Assembly (NCBI RefSeq): GCF_008369935.1 | Contig: NZ_VTUZ01000008.1 | Location: forward strand, 1-64,000 | Origin: Paraburkholderia panacisoli | GTDB taxonomy: Bacteria; Pseudomonadota; Gammaproteobacteria; Burkholderiales; Burkholderiaceae | Direction of reading: 5' to 3' | Length of the DNA: 64,000 bases | In this document: positions 1-7,981 of the stretch, in pieces | How the letters are laid out: each line of letters starts with the position of its first letter | How positions within the stretch are numbered: the first letter of the stretch is position 1 | Position numbers and translations under genes: made by a program | Notes under the pieces: model-generated | The model's input: only the letters and a program-made list of their open reading frames with translations | What the model was told of the DNA's origin: nothing | The model's database searches: none

Positions 1-305
1 GCTGGTCGTCCTCTCAGACCAGCTACAGATCGTCGCCTTGGTAGGCCTTTACCCCACCAACTAGCTAATCTGCCATCGGCCGCCCCTTGAGCGCGAGGTC
101 TTGCGATCCCCCGCTTTCCTCCATAGAGCGTATGCGGTATTAATCCGGCTTTCGCCGGGCTATCCCCCACTCCAGGACACGTTCCGATGTATTACTCACC
201 CGTTCGCCACTCGCCACCAGACCGAAGTCCGTGCTGCCGTTCGACTTGCATGTGTAAGGCATGCCGCCAGCGTTCAATCTGAGCCAGGATCAAACTCTTC
301 AGTTC
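1..305 (-). rRNA. rrs: 16S ribosomal RNA, 5' part only (cut by window edge)
   Basis: The minus strand begins with the conserved 16S start GAAGAGTTTGATCCTGGCTC (reading down from 300), followed by the familiar stretch ending in ACATGCAAGTCGAACGG. Aligning this block with the E. coli numbering puts mature nucleotide 1 near position 305. About 305 nt of a gene of roughly 1.5 kb are present; the rest lies beyond position 1. The sequence around the first variable region is of Burkholderia type. The GC-rich short ORFs predicted inside it are not genes. Confidence 0.97.
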
Positions 306-560
306 AAACCTGTTACTGTTTTCGGTCTCTTTCGAGACCGGTCGCTCACTCAACGTACTGACGAAGTGTTCAACCATCTTTCAACGGCCAAACCTTCCTT
401 TCATTACTGTGTGAGACTTGATACTTTTGCTTTATGGCAGATTCCTAAGAACCCGCCTCGCATCTCGCATCAAGCGCCCACACTTATCGGCTGTTAGTTT
501 TTAAAGATCACTCGCTCAGAAGCTCTGCTTTCTTCGCGTCCGTCATCAAACGGGAGGCGA
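306..560 (-). promoter_or_regulatory. rRNA operon leader with boxA-like antitermination site
   Basis: This transcribed leader lies between the promoter at 561-589 and the 16S start. At 495-510 the minus strand reads TGATCTTTAAAAACTA, close to the boxA element (TGCTCTTTAACA) that loads the NusB/S10 antitermination complex on rRNA transcripts. A GGTCTC-GAAA-GAGACC stem lies just upstream of the 16S start, near 328-343. The boxA call rests on similarity of the core CTTTAA and its place in the leader. Confidence 0.7.
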
Positions 561-589
561 ATTATGCGATGCAGCCCGCACCCCGTCAA
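561..589 (-). promoter_or_regulatory. rRNA operon promoter (sigma-70 type)
   Basis: On the minus strand TTGACG (589-584) and CATAAT (566-561) are separated by exactly 17 nt, which fits a sigma-70 promoter. The predicted transcription start is near 553, about 250 nt ahead of the 16S gene. A GC-rich stretch follows the -10 box, as expected for a stringently controlled rRNA promoter. Upstream (minus strand, about 590-640) the DNA is richer in A and T, so an UP element is possible. Confidence 0.75.
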
Positions 590-915
590 CCCCCTTCGCG
601 CAATTATTTTCAGAAAGTTGAGAAGATTAAAAATTGAGCACTGTAGCGACGATCCCGAACTAGTTAGGCATCCGATATAACTGTACGTTTCGTGAGACGT
701 CGTATTTTTCGGATCGCCACCTTTGACGATTGGCTATCGATTTCTGGAAGACTGGGGATATACACGCTCGCGCCAAGAGCTCGACACTCTCAAACCTGGC
801 GCATTCATTCGAGCCCGATGTGACGCGTTTTGATTCCTGAGGAACACCGTCAGATGTTTCCCAGGATGCGACAAGAGCGCGTGCTTACACTGTTAGCCAA
901 ATGATTCACTACTAG
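590..915. other. intergenic region, no gene seen
   Basis: This stretch lies between the rRNA promoter and a small gene remnant. It has lower GC than the neighbouring coding DNA. No reading frame with coding character, tRNA or strong hairpin was recognised. Confidence 0.6.
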
Positions 916-1146
916 AGCCAAGACTTCCGGAAGGTTGCCACGATCGTTTCACTTGCCATGGGTTCTGGCGGAAGTTCCTATCCCGACTTCATCGACGTGC
1001 TCTACGCGCGGCGTGTCAGGCTAATGGCCGAGAAAGGCCTGGTAGAGTCGATCGGGAATTTGAATCGAATGCGCTATAGCGAGGTTCGCTTGCCGCAACC
1101 AATAGTGGGCAACGCGCCGCTACTTCGGGCGAAGAGCCGCAAATGA
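916..1146 (+). pseudogene. C-terminal remnant resembling DUF3658 proteins
   Basis: The frame from 916 to the stop at 1144-1146 encodes about 76 residues, with an in-frame TAG just upstream at 913-915 and the first ATG only at 958. The tail DVLYARRVRLMAEKGLVE, followed by RMRYSEVRLP, resembles the C-terminal domain of DUF1835/DUF3658 proteins, where an xxFLAWRVRxLxxxG...RMRxxxVRLP pattern is typical. The DUF1835 part that normally precedes it is missing. I read this as the decayed end of a gene beside the rRNA operon. A real 62-residue protein from 958 cannot be excluded, but no good ribosome binding site precedes it. Confidence 0.4.
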
Positions 1147-1417
1147 GTCCAGTAAAGGACAAGCAAAATATCGGGGCCGTCTCTCGCTATCCTGACTGCA
1201 CCCGCTCCCCGACAGCCTCTAGCGGGCGTTCCAATTCAGAACTCGCACCCATTCCGACTTCGCGCTCCGTCAAGGTTATCCCCAATTTTTGGGCACAAGC
1301 TTGTGGACAACCGTTCCACAACACGTCCAAGTCCTTGATACAAATACGATGTCGGGCTTTGCACGCGCCGCACGACCGCCTGCGCGGTTGCGCGGCCAAG
1401 CCAGCTCCAGACAAACC

Positions 1418-2158
1418 TCACGCGGACTTCACCACCCCGCGCCCATTCGAATGCACGAAAGCACTCCGCTCGACCAGCGCGCCGAACAGCAGCCCGATCG
1501 TCGTCCACATGATCGCCTGCATGCCGATCGCCGCGACGCGGAATTTCCAAAGCAGCACCGCCGGGAAAGCCGCCGGCACTTCGTTGACGGCCGGCATCGA
1601 CAACTGCACTGCCGCGATAATCGCGACGAACACCATCCCCGCCACGATCGAGCCGTTCCATGCACCGAGCTTCATCACCGCCCGGCGCCGCACCTTCAGC
1701 GAAAACACCATCGCGGCCAGCGAAATCGCGATCATCAGAAAGAACAGCCCGGTGCGCGTGCCGATCGTTTCAGGATCGCCGACCGAAGGCGGATTCGCCG
1801 GATACTTGATGTTCGGCACGATCACCAGCGCGATGAATGCCCCGAGCGCGAGCCAGGCGGACAGCGTGCGCACACTCAGCGCTCCCACCCGTCCATACGC
1901 GTAAGCGAACACCAGCGAGAACAAACCGCCGAATGCCGCGCCATAAGTCACCACGCCAGTCAGCAATCCCAGGCCCGCTTGCGTCTCGCGGCTTACCAGT
2001 TCGGGCTCGGGCGCCTCGCCTTTAGCGGAGTCGGCCTTCTCTTCCAATGAGATCGCCTGATCGACCTGCGGCTCGCCCACCAATCTGGCGAAGCCGAACG
2101 TGAGCAATCCCGCGGCGATGCCTGCAAGCATCCCGCGTACCAACAATTTACCAACCAT
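1418..2158 (-). CDS. cbtA: CbtA, cobalt transporter membrane subunit
   Basis: This 246-residue protein is an integral membrane protein with about five or six hydrophobic segments, the first right at the N-terminus (LLVRGMLAGIAAGLLTFGFA). The overall pattern, with a soluble loop rich in Glu after the first segment, matches CbtA (TIGR02458), predicted to move cobalt across the inner membrane for cobalamin synthesis. It lies 11 bp downstream of cbtB in the same direction, and the pair is under a cobalamin riboswitch. The start at 2158 is preceded by CGGAG at a suitable distance. Function is inferred from family and context; biochemical data on the family are thin. Confidence 0.85.
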   Translation of the reverse strand: MVGKLLVRGMLAGIAAGLLTFGFARLVGEPQVDQAISLEEKADSAKGEAPEPELVSRETQAGLGLLTGVVTYGAAFGGLFSLVFAYAYGRVGALSVRTLSAWLALGAFIALVIVPNIKYPANPPSVGDPETIGTRTGLFFLMIAISLAAMVFSLKVRRRAVMKLGAWNGSIVAGMVFVAIIAAVQLSMPAVNEVPAAFPAVLLWKFRVAAIGMQAIMWTTIGLLFGALVERSAFVHSNGRGVVKSA

Positions 2159-2169
2159 GTTGGACTCCG

Positions 2170-2391
2170 TTAGTGGCAGGGAAAGCCGAGCAGATGGCGG
2201 CCGTCGTGCACGAACTCATGCACGTACATGCCGGGCACCAGCGACGTGGCGCCCTGTTCCGCCCCAACGAAGTAAAGCGCGAGCAACAGCAGCAACCCGC
2301 CGAACACGACCCAGGGCAGCAATTCGCGCAGCGGAATCGGCGCGGGTTGAGCAACGGGCTGGGAAGCGTGATCGAAGACAGCGTCAGTCAT
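2170..2391 (-). CDS. cbtB: CbtB, cobalt transporter small subunit
   Basis: A 73-residue protein with a single hydrophobic segment (about residues 25-45) and the CbtB signature at the C-terminus, HEFVHDGRHLLGFPCH. The histidines and cysteine there are a plausible metal-binding site. It is the partner of CbtA, encoded directly downstream. I chose the ATG at 2391 over the one at 2400 because the ribosome binding site AGGAG (2405-2401) is 9 nt from the first and abuts the second. Expression is expected to fall when cobalamin is plentiful, because a cobalamin riboswitch precedes it. Confidence 0.88.
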   Translation of the reverse strand: MTDAVFDHASQPVAQPAPIPLRELLPWVVFGGLLLLLALYFVGAEQGATSLVPGMYVHEFVHDGRHLLGFPCH

Positions 2392-2545
2392 GATGGACAT
2401 CTCCTGGGGTAGCGCGCCCCGAAAGCAGATTGCAGAGGAATGGTGCGAAGCTCAGGTCTGGCTTTCGGCTCTAGGTGCCGATTACAGTGGCGCGACCGCG
2501 CCGGGCTCTCACCGGCTTCCGTGCTTCGCAGTCCCGCTATTCTAC
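2392..2545 (-). promoter_or_regulatory. cobalamin (B12) riboswitch of cbtBA
   Basis: On the minus strand the B12 box GCCACTGTAAT (2491-2481) is preceded by a GCCGGTGAGAGCCCGGC helix and CGCGGTCGCG, in the order of the cobalamin riboswitch core. GCGAAGC (2529-2523) can pair with GCTTCGC (2450-2444) to close the core. The 3' part contains GCCAGACCTGAGC. Between the core and cbtB, GGGG (2420-2417) can pair with CCCC (2409-2406), directly beside the ribosome binding site AGGAG (2405-2401). This suggests control of translation initiation, although the switching mechanism itself cannot be proven by eye. Confidence 0.88.
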
Positions 2546-2623
2546 GCGCTAAACTTCGGCCTTCGTGAATGCGAAGGCACGCAAAGCCGGCGTATCCACG
2601 CGATAGGCACCGACGTGGCATCA

Positions 2624-3253
2624 ATGGAAACAAACAGAATGGACGCGCGACTCTTACTGGTCAGCCACGCATCGACAGCCGCGCAACGCGCCGGCCGCTT
2701 TCCCGCCGACGATCCGCTCGACGCCCGCGGCCACGCGGAAGCTGAGGCCGCACGCACGCGCGTCGCGCTTCCCGACGACGCGGCGGTCTTCGTCAGCCCG
2801 GCCGCTTGCGCGCGCGAAACTGCCTTGGCACTCGGCCTCGCCGCGACGATCGACGATACTCTGGCGGATCTGAACTACGGTAGCTGGCAAGGCCGGCGCC
2901 TCGCCGATCTCGTCGCTGAGGCGCCAGAGGCGCTAGCCGCATGGACGCGCGATCCTGACGCGGCGCCGCACGGCGGCGAGTCGTTCAGTCAATTAGTGAA
3001 GCGCATGGGGACATGGCTCGACGCGCGGCACGCTGCGATCATGGGCACGGCGAGCAGCCTTTCGAACACGAACCGCGCACCGCACGTCGTCGCCATCACA
3101 CACGCGACGCTGCTGCGGGCAGCGGTCGTGCATGCGCTCGGGGCATCGCCTGCGGTGTTTCCCCGTATCGAGATCGGCCCGTTGTCGGTGATCGAATTGC
3201 GTCATTCACAACGCGGCTGGACATGGTGGCCGGCATCACCTGCATCGATCTGA
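2624..3253 (+). CDS. histidine phosphatase family protein (CobC/phosphoglycerate mutase-like)
   Basis: The 209-residue protein has the fold signature of the histidine phosphatase superfamily. An N-terminal LLVSHAST motif carries the putative phospho-acceptor His, FVSPAACARETA follows near residue 60, and the second catalytic His is in VAITHATLLRAAV. The usual RHG is SHA here, so the conserved Arg before the catalytic His is replaced by Ser. The gene is divergent from cbtBA and starts only about 80 bp beyond its riboswitch, so a cobalamin role (alpha-ribazole phosphatase) is conceivable but unproven. The start could also be the ATG at 2639, which has GGAA about 11 nt upstream. Confidence 0.75.
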   Translation: METNRMDARLLLVSHASTAAQRAGRFPADDPLDARGHAEAEAARTRVALPDDAAVFVSPAACARETALALGLAATIDDTLADLNYGSWQGRRLADLVAEAPEALAAWTRDPDAAPHGGESFSQLVKRMGTWLDARHAAIMGTASSLSNTNRAPHVVAITHATLLRAAVVHALGASPAVFPRIEIGPLSVIELRHSQRGWTWWPASPASI

Positions 3254-3282
3254 ATGATGCGCACCCGTGGCCGCCTCCCGCC

Positions 3283-3726
3283 TCACTGGCCCGACACCAC
3301 CAACCGCAACCTGTTCGACCCTGCGGGCGTCAGCGTGATACCGGTGCGCCGGCCCTTCCCGCCTAGATAAAAATGCTGCCGGCCCGGCGCGTTCTGATCG
3401 TGCGTCGCGTCCGGCAAACACGACGCGATGTCTGCCGCCACCGCTTGCAGCGCGTCCTCAGTCGAGCCGACATCGTGATGCGGCGTCCACATGCATTGAA
3501 AGCTGCGATGGCTCGCGGAACATTGCGCGTCGTCGCCATACGGTTGCGCGACGCCTTTGCCGTCGTCCGGGTTCAACGAGGCGAGGCCGTCCGGCGCTGC
3601 CGCCACGATCCGTTTGAGCGACGCGCACGGGCTGGCTGCATCGTCGGCATAGGCGGCGCTGCACGGCAGCAGCGCACCGAGCGTTGCAACGGCAAGTGCG
3701 GTGGCGAGTAGTCGGGTCTTGTTCAT
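3283..3726 (-). CDS. exported protein of unknown function
   Basis: The 147-residue protein begins with a clear Sec signal peptide (positively charged MNKTR, a hydrophobic core, then SAAYADDA, with likely cleavage after residue 28 or so). The mature part is small and rich in Cys (four), which suggests disulfides in the periplasm. I do not recognise a family. It is convergent with the phosphatase gene, with only 29 bp between their stops. The ATG at 3726 is chosen because it directly starts the signal peptide; AAGGA lies about 13 nt upstream. Confidence 0.7.
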   Translation of the reverse strand: MNKTRLLATALAVATLGALLPCSAAYADDAASPCASLKRIVAAAPDGLASLNPDDGKGVAQPYGDDAQCSASHRSFQCMWTPHHDVGSTEDALQAVAADIASCLPDATHDQNAPGRQHFYLGGKGRRTGITLTPAGSNRLRLVVSGQ

Positions 3727-4014
3727 TTCGGGCGTGGTCCTTCGCAGAAGCCAACGGGTGGCATTGGCACCAACCGGCGCAACCAGCGTGGCTTTGCCGT
3801 GACAGCACGCTCCATGCCAAGGCATTGCCACGTCGCTCGCCGACACCCGCCCCGTGCCTCTGCCCAAAGCACTGCATCAACTCCTCAGCGCTCCCACGCG
3901 CGTCATCCCCGCGTGAACCCGCACCCCTGAACAACCCAGTGGCACACAAATTGCACTTGCGCCGTACCGGCTGAGCGATCGGCCGCCACTCAATTCGATG
4001 CGCAACGCTACACC

Positions 4015-5532
4015 ATGCCAAACACACCTGCCGCAGACGCGCCGAAGCGCCTGTCTTCCGGAATCGAAGGAATCGACGACATCCTGGGCGGCGGCCTCAC
4101 GCCTCGTCGCATGTACCTCGTGGAAGGCGCACCGGGTACAGGTAAAACCACCCTGGCCTTGCAATTCCTACTCAAGGGCGTTGAGGAAGGACAGGTCGGC
4201 CTGTACATCACGCTGTCCGAAACCCGCGACGAATTGCTCGCGGTCGGCGAGAGCCATGGCTGGGACGTGAGCCGCTTCGCGATCCTCGAGCTGCTCTCCG
4301 ACGAAGGCCTCGACCCGCAATACGAGCAGTCGGTGCTGCATCCCGCCGAAGTCGAACTGGGTGAGACCGTGCGCGACGTAATCAAACGGGTCGACGAGCT
4401 CAAACCCGCGCGCATCGTGCTCGACAGTCTCTCCGAGTTGCGCCTGCTGTCGCAGAACCCGTTGCGCTACCGGCGGCAGATTCTCGCGCTCAAACGCTTT
4501 TTCGCGACCCGCGAATGCACGGTGTTGCTGCTCGACGACAACTCGTCCGAGCCCGGCGACGTGCAGCTGCACAGCATCGCGCACGGCGTGATCAGCCTCT
4601 CCAACCTCACGCACGACTACGGCGGCAACCGCCGCCGCGCGCGCGTCACGAAGATGCGCGGCATCAAGTTCCGCGAGGGCTATCACGACTTCACCCTCGA
4701 CACGGGCGGCATCCATGTGTATCCCCGCCTCGTCGCGGCCGAGCATCACACGCAATTCGACGCGCAAGTGGTCAGCACCGGCACGCCGGGTCTGGACGCA
4801 CTGCTCGGCGGCGGCCTGATCCCCGGCACCAATGCACTGATGATCGGACCATCGGGCGTCGGCAAGACCACCACCGTGGTCTCGTGTCTGCTCGCGGCGC
4901 TCTCGCGCGGCGAGCGCTGCGTGTACTACGTGTTCGATGAAACCCTCACCACGCTGATGATCCGCTGCGCCACGCTCGGCATCCATCTCGCGCCGCACGT
5001 CGAGAGCGGTCTGCTGACGCTGCGCCAGATCGACCCGGCGGAAATCTCGCCGGGCGAATTCGCGAGCGACGTGCGCAACTCGGTCGAGACGAAGGGCGTG
5101 CGCTATGTCGCGATCGACAGTCTGAACGCCTATCTCCAGGCGATGCCCGGCGAGCGCTACCTGCTGCTGCAAATGCACGAGCTGCTCGGCTATCTGAACC
5201 AGCAAGGCATCATCACGATGCTGGTGCTGGGCCAGCACGGCATCATCGGCGAGGTGCAGAACGATATCGACATCAGTTATCTGAGCGACGTCGTCGTGCT
5301 GTTCCGCTACTTCGAGCATCACGGCGAAGTGCTGACCGCGGTGACCGCCGTGAAGAGCCGCGCGAATGCCCACGAGCGCTCGATCCGCCAGTTCCGGCTC
5401 GGCAGCGGCGGCGTCGAAGTGGGTGAAGCGCTGCGCGACTTCGAGGGTGTGCTGTCCGGCCTGCCGTCCTATCGCGGCAGCACTGCCCTGCTCGGCGCGA
5501 CCGACCGCATCATCGCCACGCCCGGGCAGTAA
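4015..5532 (+). CDS. KaiC-like protein with two RecA-type ATPase domains
   Basis: The 505-residue protein has two tandem KaiC/RadA-type domains (about 1-245 and 250-500). Walker A motifs are GAPGTGKT at 38-45 and GPSGVGKT at 278-285; Walker B-like strands are IVLDSLSEL and YVAIDSLNAY. Length is close to cyanobacterial KaiC (about 520). Aligned with the KaiC phosphosites (Ser-Thr before ITD), this protein has Ser421-Tyr422 before LSD, so only the Ser is kept. The first domain has Ser68-Glu69 where KaiC has two catalytic Glu. No kaiA or kaiB is nearby. The stop is followed after 4 nt by a histidine kinase gene, so the two are probably co-translated. A signalling role is likely; a clock role is not implied. 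Confidence 0.88.
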   Translation: MPNTPAADAPKRLSSGIEGIDDILGGGLTPRRMYLVEGAPGTGKTTLALQFLLKGVEEGQVGLYITLSETRDELLAVGESHGWDVSRFAILELLSDEGLDPQYEQSVLHPAEVELGETVRDVIKRVDELKPARIVLDSLSELRLLSQNPLRYRRQILALKRFFATRECTVLLLDDNSSEPGDVQLHSIAHGVISLSNLTHDYGGNRRRARVTKMRGIKFREGYHDFTLDTGGIHVYPRLVAAEHHTQFDAQVVSTGTPGLDALLGGGLIPGTNALMIGPSGVGKTTTVVSCLLAALSRGERCVYYVFDETLTTLMIRCATLGIHLAPHVESGLLTLRQIDPAEISPGEFASDVRNSVETKGVRYVAIDSLNAYLQAMPGERYLLLQMHELLGYLNQQGIITMLVLGQHGIIGEVQNDIDISYLSDVVVLFRYFEHHGEVLTAVTAVKSRANAHERSIRQFRLGSGGVEVGEALRDFEGVLSGLPSYRGSTALLGATDRIIATPGQ

Positions 5533-5536
5533 GGTC

Positions 5537-7195
5537 ATGGAGCAACGCGTCCTGATTCTCGCGCCGTTCGGCCGCGACGCCGATGTGATCGCCGAAGTCC
5601 TGCATAAGGACGAGCGCGCGTGCGTGGCGTTTCGCGACGCCGATGCGCTTTCCGCCGCGCTCGACGCCGGCGCGGGCGCCGCGCTGATCGCCGAGGAGGC
5701 GCTCGCGGGCGAGCATGCGTCGCGTCTGTTCGCGTGGCTCGAAAAGCAGCCCGCATGGTCCGATTTTCCGTTCATTCTGCTCGCCGCGTCGCGCGTCGGG
5801 CAGCGCTCGGCGCGTAGCCTCGAAGTGCTCGAACGGCTCGGCAACGTGGTCGTGCTCGAACGTCCGCTGAACTCGGAAACGCTGCGCCGCGCGGTGGCGT
5901 CGTCGCTGCGGGCGCGCGCGCGGCAATACGAATCGCGCCGCCATCTGGCGGACCGGATCGAGGCGCAGGCCGCCCTCGTGCAATTGAACGACTCGCTGGA
6001 AAGCCGCATCGCCGCACGCACGCAGGAGCTCGCGTCCGCGAACAACCGCCTGATGATGGAGATTCACGAGCGCGCCAAGGTGCAGGCGGTGCTGGTGCAA
6101 TCGCAGAAGATGGAAGCGCTCGGTCAGCTCACCGGCGGCATCGCGCACGACTTCAACAACCTGCTGAACGTGATCATGGTCAACGCCGAGCTGATCGGGC
6201 GGGTCAGCGGCGACGAACGCATTTGCGGCATGGCCGCCACCGTCAAACGCGCAACCGAACGCGGCGCGAAACTGACCGGCCAGTTGCTGACCTTCTCGCG
6301 CAACAGCAACCTCGATCTGAAAGCGATAGACGTGGTCGCGTTGCTGCAAGGCATGCGCGACATCATTACGGTGTCGCTCGGCTCGAGCATCCGCTACACC
6401 AACGAGTTCGACCGCACCGAGATGTGGACCCGAGCGGACGCCAACCAGCTCGAACTGGCCATCCTCAATCTCGCGATCAACGCCCGCGACGCGATGCCGG
6501 CCGGCGGACAGCTCGGTATTCGGGTGAAGGAGCGCGCGGCGCCCGATCAGTTGCTCAAGGACGGGCGTTACGTGGTGGTCGAAGTCGCCGATACCGGTTC
6601 GGGCGTGCCGCCCGAAGTCGTGTCGCGCGTGTTCGACCCGTTCTTCACCACCAAGCCGATCGGCAAGGGCACCGGCCTCGGGCTGAGCCAGGTCTACGGC
6701 ATCGCGACCCAGGCGGGGGGCACCGCGCGGCTTTTCAGCGAAGAAGGCGCGGGCACCACCGTGGAGATCTGGCTGCCGTTGCGCGAAAGCGCGGTCCCGC
6801 AGACCGAAACCGCGTCCGATGCGGAAGCGAACGCGGTCGGCGAAAAACGCGTGCTGGTGGTGGAGGACGATGGCGAGGTGCGGGCGATGCTGGTCGAGTC
6901 GCTGCGCATGCTCGGCTACACCGTGACCGAAGCGGCCGACGGACAAGCCGGCCTGAACCGCTTGCAGGACGACAAGCCGGACCTGCTGATGGTCGACTTC
7001 GCGATGCCGGGCATGAACGGGATCGACGTGATTGCCGAGGCGCGCAAGCTGCGCGAGGATTTGCCGGTGATTCTCGCGACCGGTTACGCGGACGTGGACA
7101 TCTCCGGATTGGCGGTGAAGCGCTGCACGATCCTGCGCAAACCCTTTCAGTTCGACGATCTGGCGCGCACTGTGCGGCTAGGGCTGGCGGCTTGA
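5537..7195 (+). CDS. hybrid sensor histidine kinase with C-terminal receiver
   Basis: The 552-residue protein is cytoplasmic, with no membrane segment. Residues 1-125 look like a degenerate receiver: the usual acceptor Asp position reads IAEEA and the conserved Lys is Arg. A coiled coil follows (about 130-190), then a DHp domain with the H-box GGIAHDFNNLLNVI (His204) and a HATPase domain with LNLAINARDAMP (N box) and GTGLGLSQVYG (G2 box). The C-terminal receiver has the DD pair in VVEDDGE, acceptor Asp near 487 in MVDFAMPG, and the KP motif. The start overlaps the ribosome binding site region of the kaiC-like gene end (TAAGGTCATG), indicating translational coupling. It probably works with the KaiC-like ATPase. 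Confidence 0.9.
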   Translation: MEQRVLILAPFGRDADVIAEVLHKDERACVAFRDADALSAALDAGAGAALIAEEALAGEHASRLFAWLEKQPAWSDFPFILLAASRVGQRSARSLEVLERLGNVVVLERPLNSETLRRAVASSLRARARQYESRRHLADRIEAQAALVQLNDSLESRIAARTQELASANNRLMMEIHERAKVQAVLVQSQKMEALGQLTGGIAHDFNNLLNVIMVNAELIGRVSGDERICGMAATVKRATERGAKLTGQLLTFSRNSNLDLKAIDVVALLQGMRDIITVSLGSSIRYTNEFDRTEMWTRADANQLELAILNLAINARDAMPAGGQLGIRVKERAAPDQLLKDGRYVVVEVADTGSGVPPEVVSRVFDPFFTTKPIGKGTGLGLSQVYGIATQAGGTARLFSEEGAGTTVEIWLPLRESAVPQTETASDAEANAVGEKRVLVVEDDGEVRAMLVESLRMLGYTVTEAADGQAGLNRLQDDKPDLLMVDFAMPGMNGIDVIAEARKLREDLPVILATGYADVDISGLAVKRCTILRKPFQFDDLARTVRLGLAA

Positions 7196-7350
7196 CGCGC
7201 CCAGCCTTTCAGGCTCGCATCGCTTAACCCATCATCACCGGCCAGCCGAACGGCGAGGCCAATGACCAGCCGCGCGCCGCCGCCACCCAAGCCCGCCGGC
7301 CGTAGAACCGTTGTCACATTCCTCCCGCAGACTGTCCCGGCCCGGCAACA

Positions 7351-7395
7351 ATTTCCAATTCAATAGTTTGCTAACGAATATTTTGGAAATACAAT
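7351..7395 (+). promoter_or_regulatory. promoter of the marR-efflux operon with overlapping palindrome
   Basis: TTGCTA (7368-7373) and TACAAT (7390-7395) are spaced by 16 nt, a good sigma-70 promoter. Two exact 8-bp inverted arms, ATTTCCAA (7351-7358) and TTGGAAAT (7383-7390), bracket the -35 and touch the -10. They are candidate operators for the MarR protein encoded next. The predicted transcription start falls about 7 nt after the -10, at or next to the ATG at 7403, so the transcript may be leaderless. Confidence 0.6.
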
Positions 7396-7402
7396 ACCGG
7401 CC

Positions 7403-7975
7403 ATGCCAAATCTCGATGCCCTGCGCCGCACCGTCAGCAGCACCCTGGTTGTCGCTGCCAGAAAGTGGCGGCGCACGAGCCATGGCGTGCTGGCGGCCTT
7501 CAACGTCTCCGAGGCGTGCGCCACGCCGCTGCTGACTGCCAGCCGGCTCGGCTCGGCGGTGCGCCAGGTCACGCTGGCCGATCACGTCGGCATCGAGGGG
7601 CCGTCGCTCGTGCGGCTGCTCGATCAACTGTGCGCCGCGGGCCTGATGCGCCGCGAAGAAGATCCCGAAGACCGCCGCGCGAAAACCGTGGCGCTCACCG
7701 ACGAAGGCCGCGCCGTCACCGCGAAAATGGAAGAAGAACTGGTCACGCTGCGGGCCCAGGCGCTCAAAGGCGTATCGCGCAGCGATCTCGAAGCGGCCTT
7801 GCGCGTGCTGAACGCCTTCACGGCGGACGCCGCCGGGCGCGCCGAGCAAAGCGGCGCCGAACCCGCCGAGGCCGCGCCGGCCACTGGCAAGACCCGTAAA
7901 GCCGCCAAGGCGCCCAGCTCCAACAAGGGCGAAGCAAAAGCAGCGGCGCCGCATCACACCGGCGATCCGGCATAA
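7403..7975 (+). CDS. MarR family transcriptional regulator
   Basis: A 190-residue protein with a winged helix-turn-helix: the recognition region VTLADHVGIEGPSLVRLLDQ is followed by the MarR wing with EDPEDRRAKTVALTDEG. The last 45 or so residues form an Ala/Lys/Pro-rich tail not needed for the fold. It is the first gene of the efflux operon; the FUSC gene begins 6 bp after its stop. It likely represses this operon and is released by a small aromatic ligand. No Shine-Dalgarno sequence is visible before the ATG, consistent with a leaderless transcript. Confidence 0.88.
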   Translation: MPNLDALRRTVSSTLVVAARKWRRTSHGVLAAFNVSEACATPLLTASRLGSAVRQVTLADHVGIEGPSLVRLLDQLCAAGLMRREEDPEDRRAKTVALTDEGRAVTAKMEEELVTLRAQALKGVSRSDLEAALRVLNAFTADAAGRAEQSGAEPAEAAPATGKTRKAAKAPSSNKGEAKAAAPHHTGDPA

Positions 7976-7981
7976 CGCTTT

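Noticed and set aside
1276..1310. Two DnaA-box-like sequences (TTATCCCCA at 1276 and TTGTCCACA on the minus strand at 1310-1302)
   Set aside because: Both deviate from TTATCCACA, only two are present, and there is no AT-rich unwinding region or dnaA/gyrB/dnaN context, so an origin is not supported.
4168..6045. 625-codon minus-strand frame opposite the KaiC-like gene
   Set aside because: Antisense shadow of two clearly assigned plus-strand genes, with no ribosome binding site and no motif.
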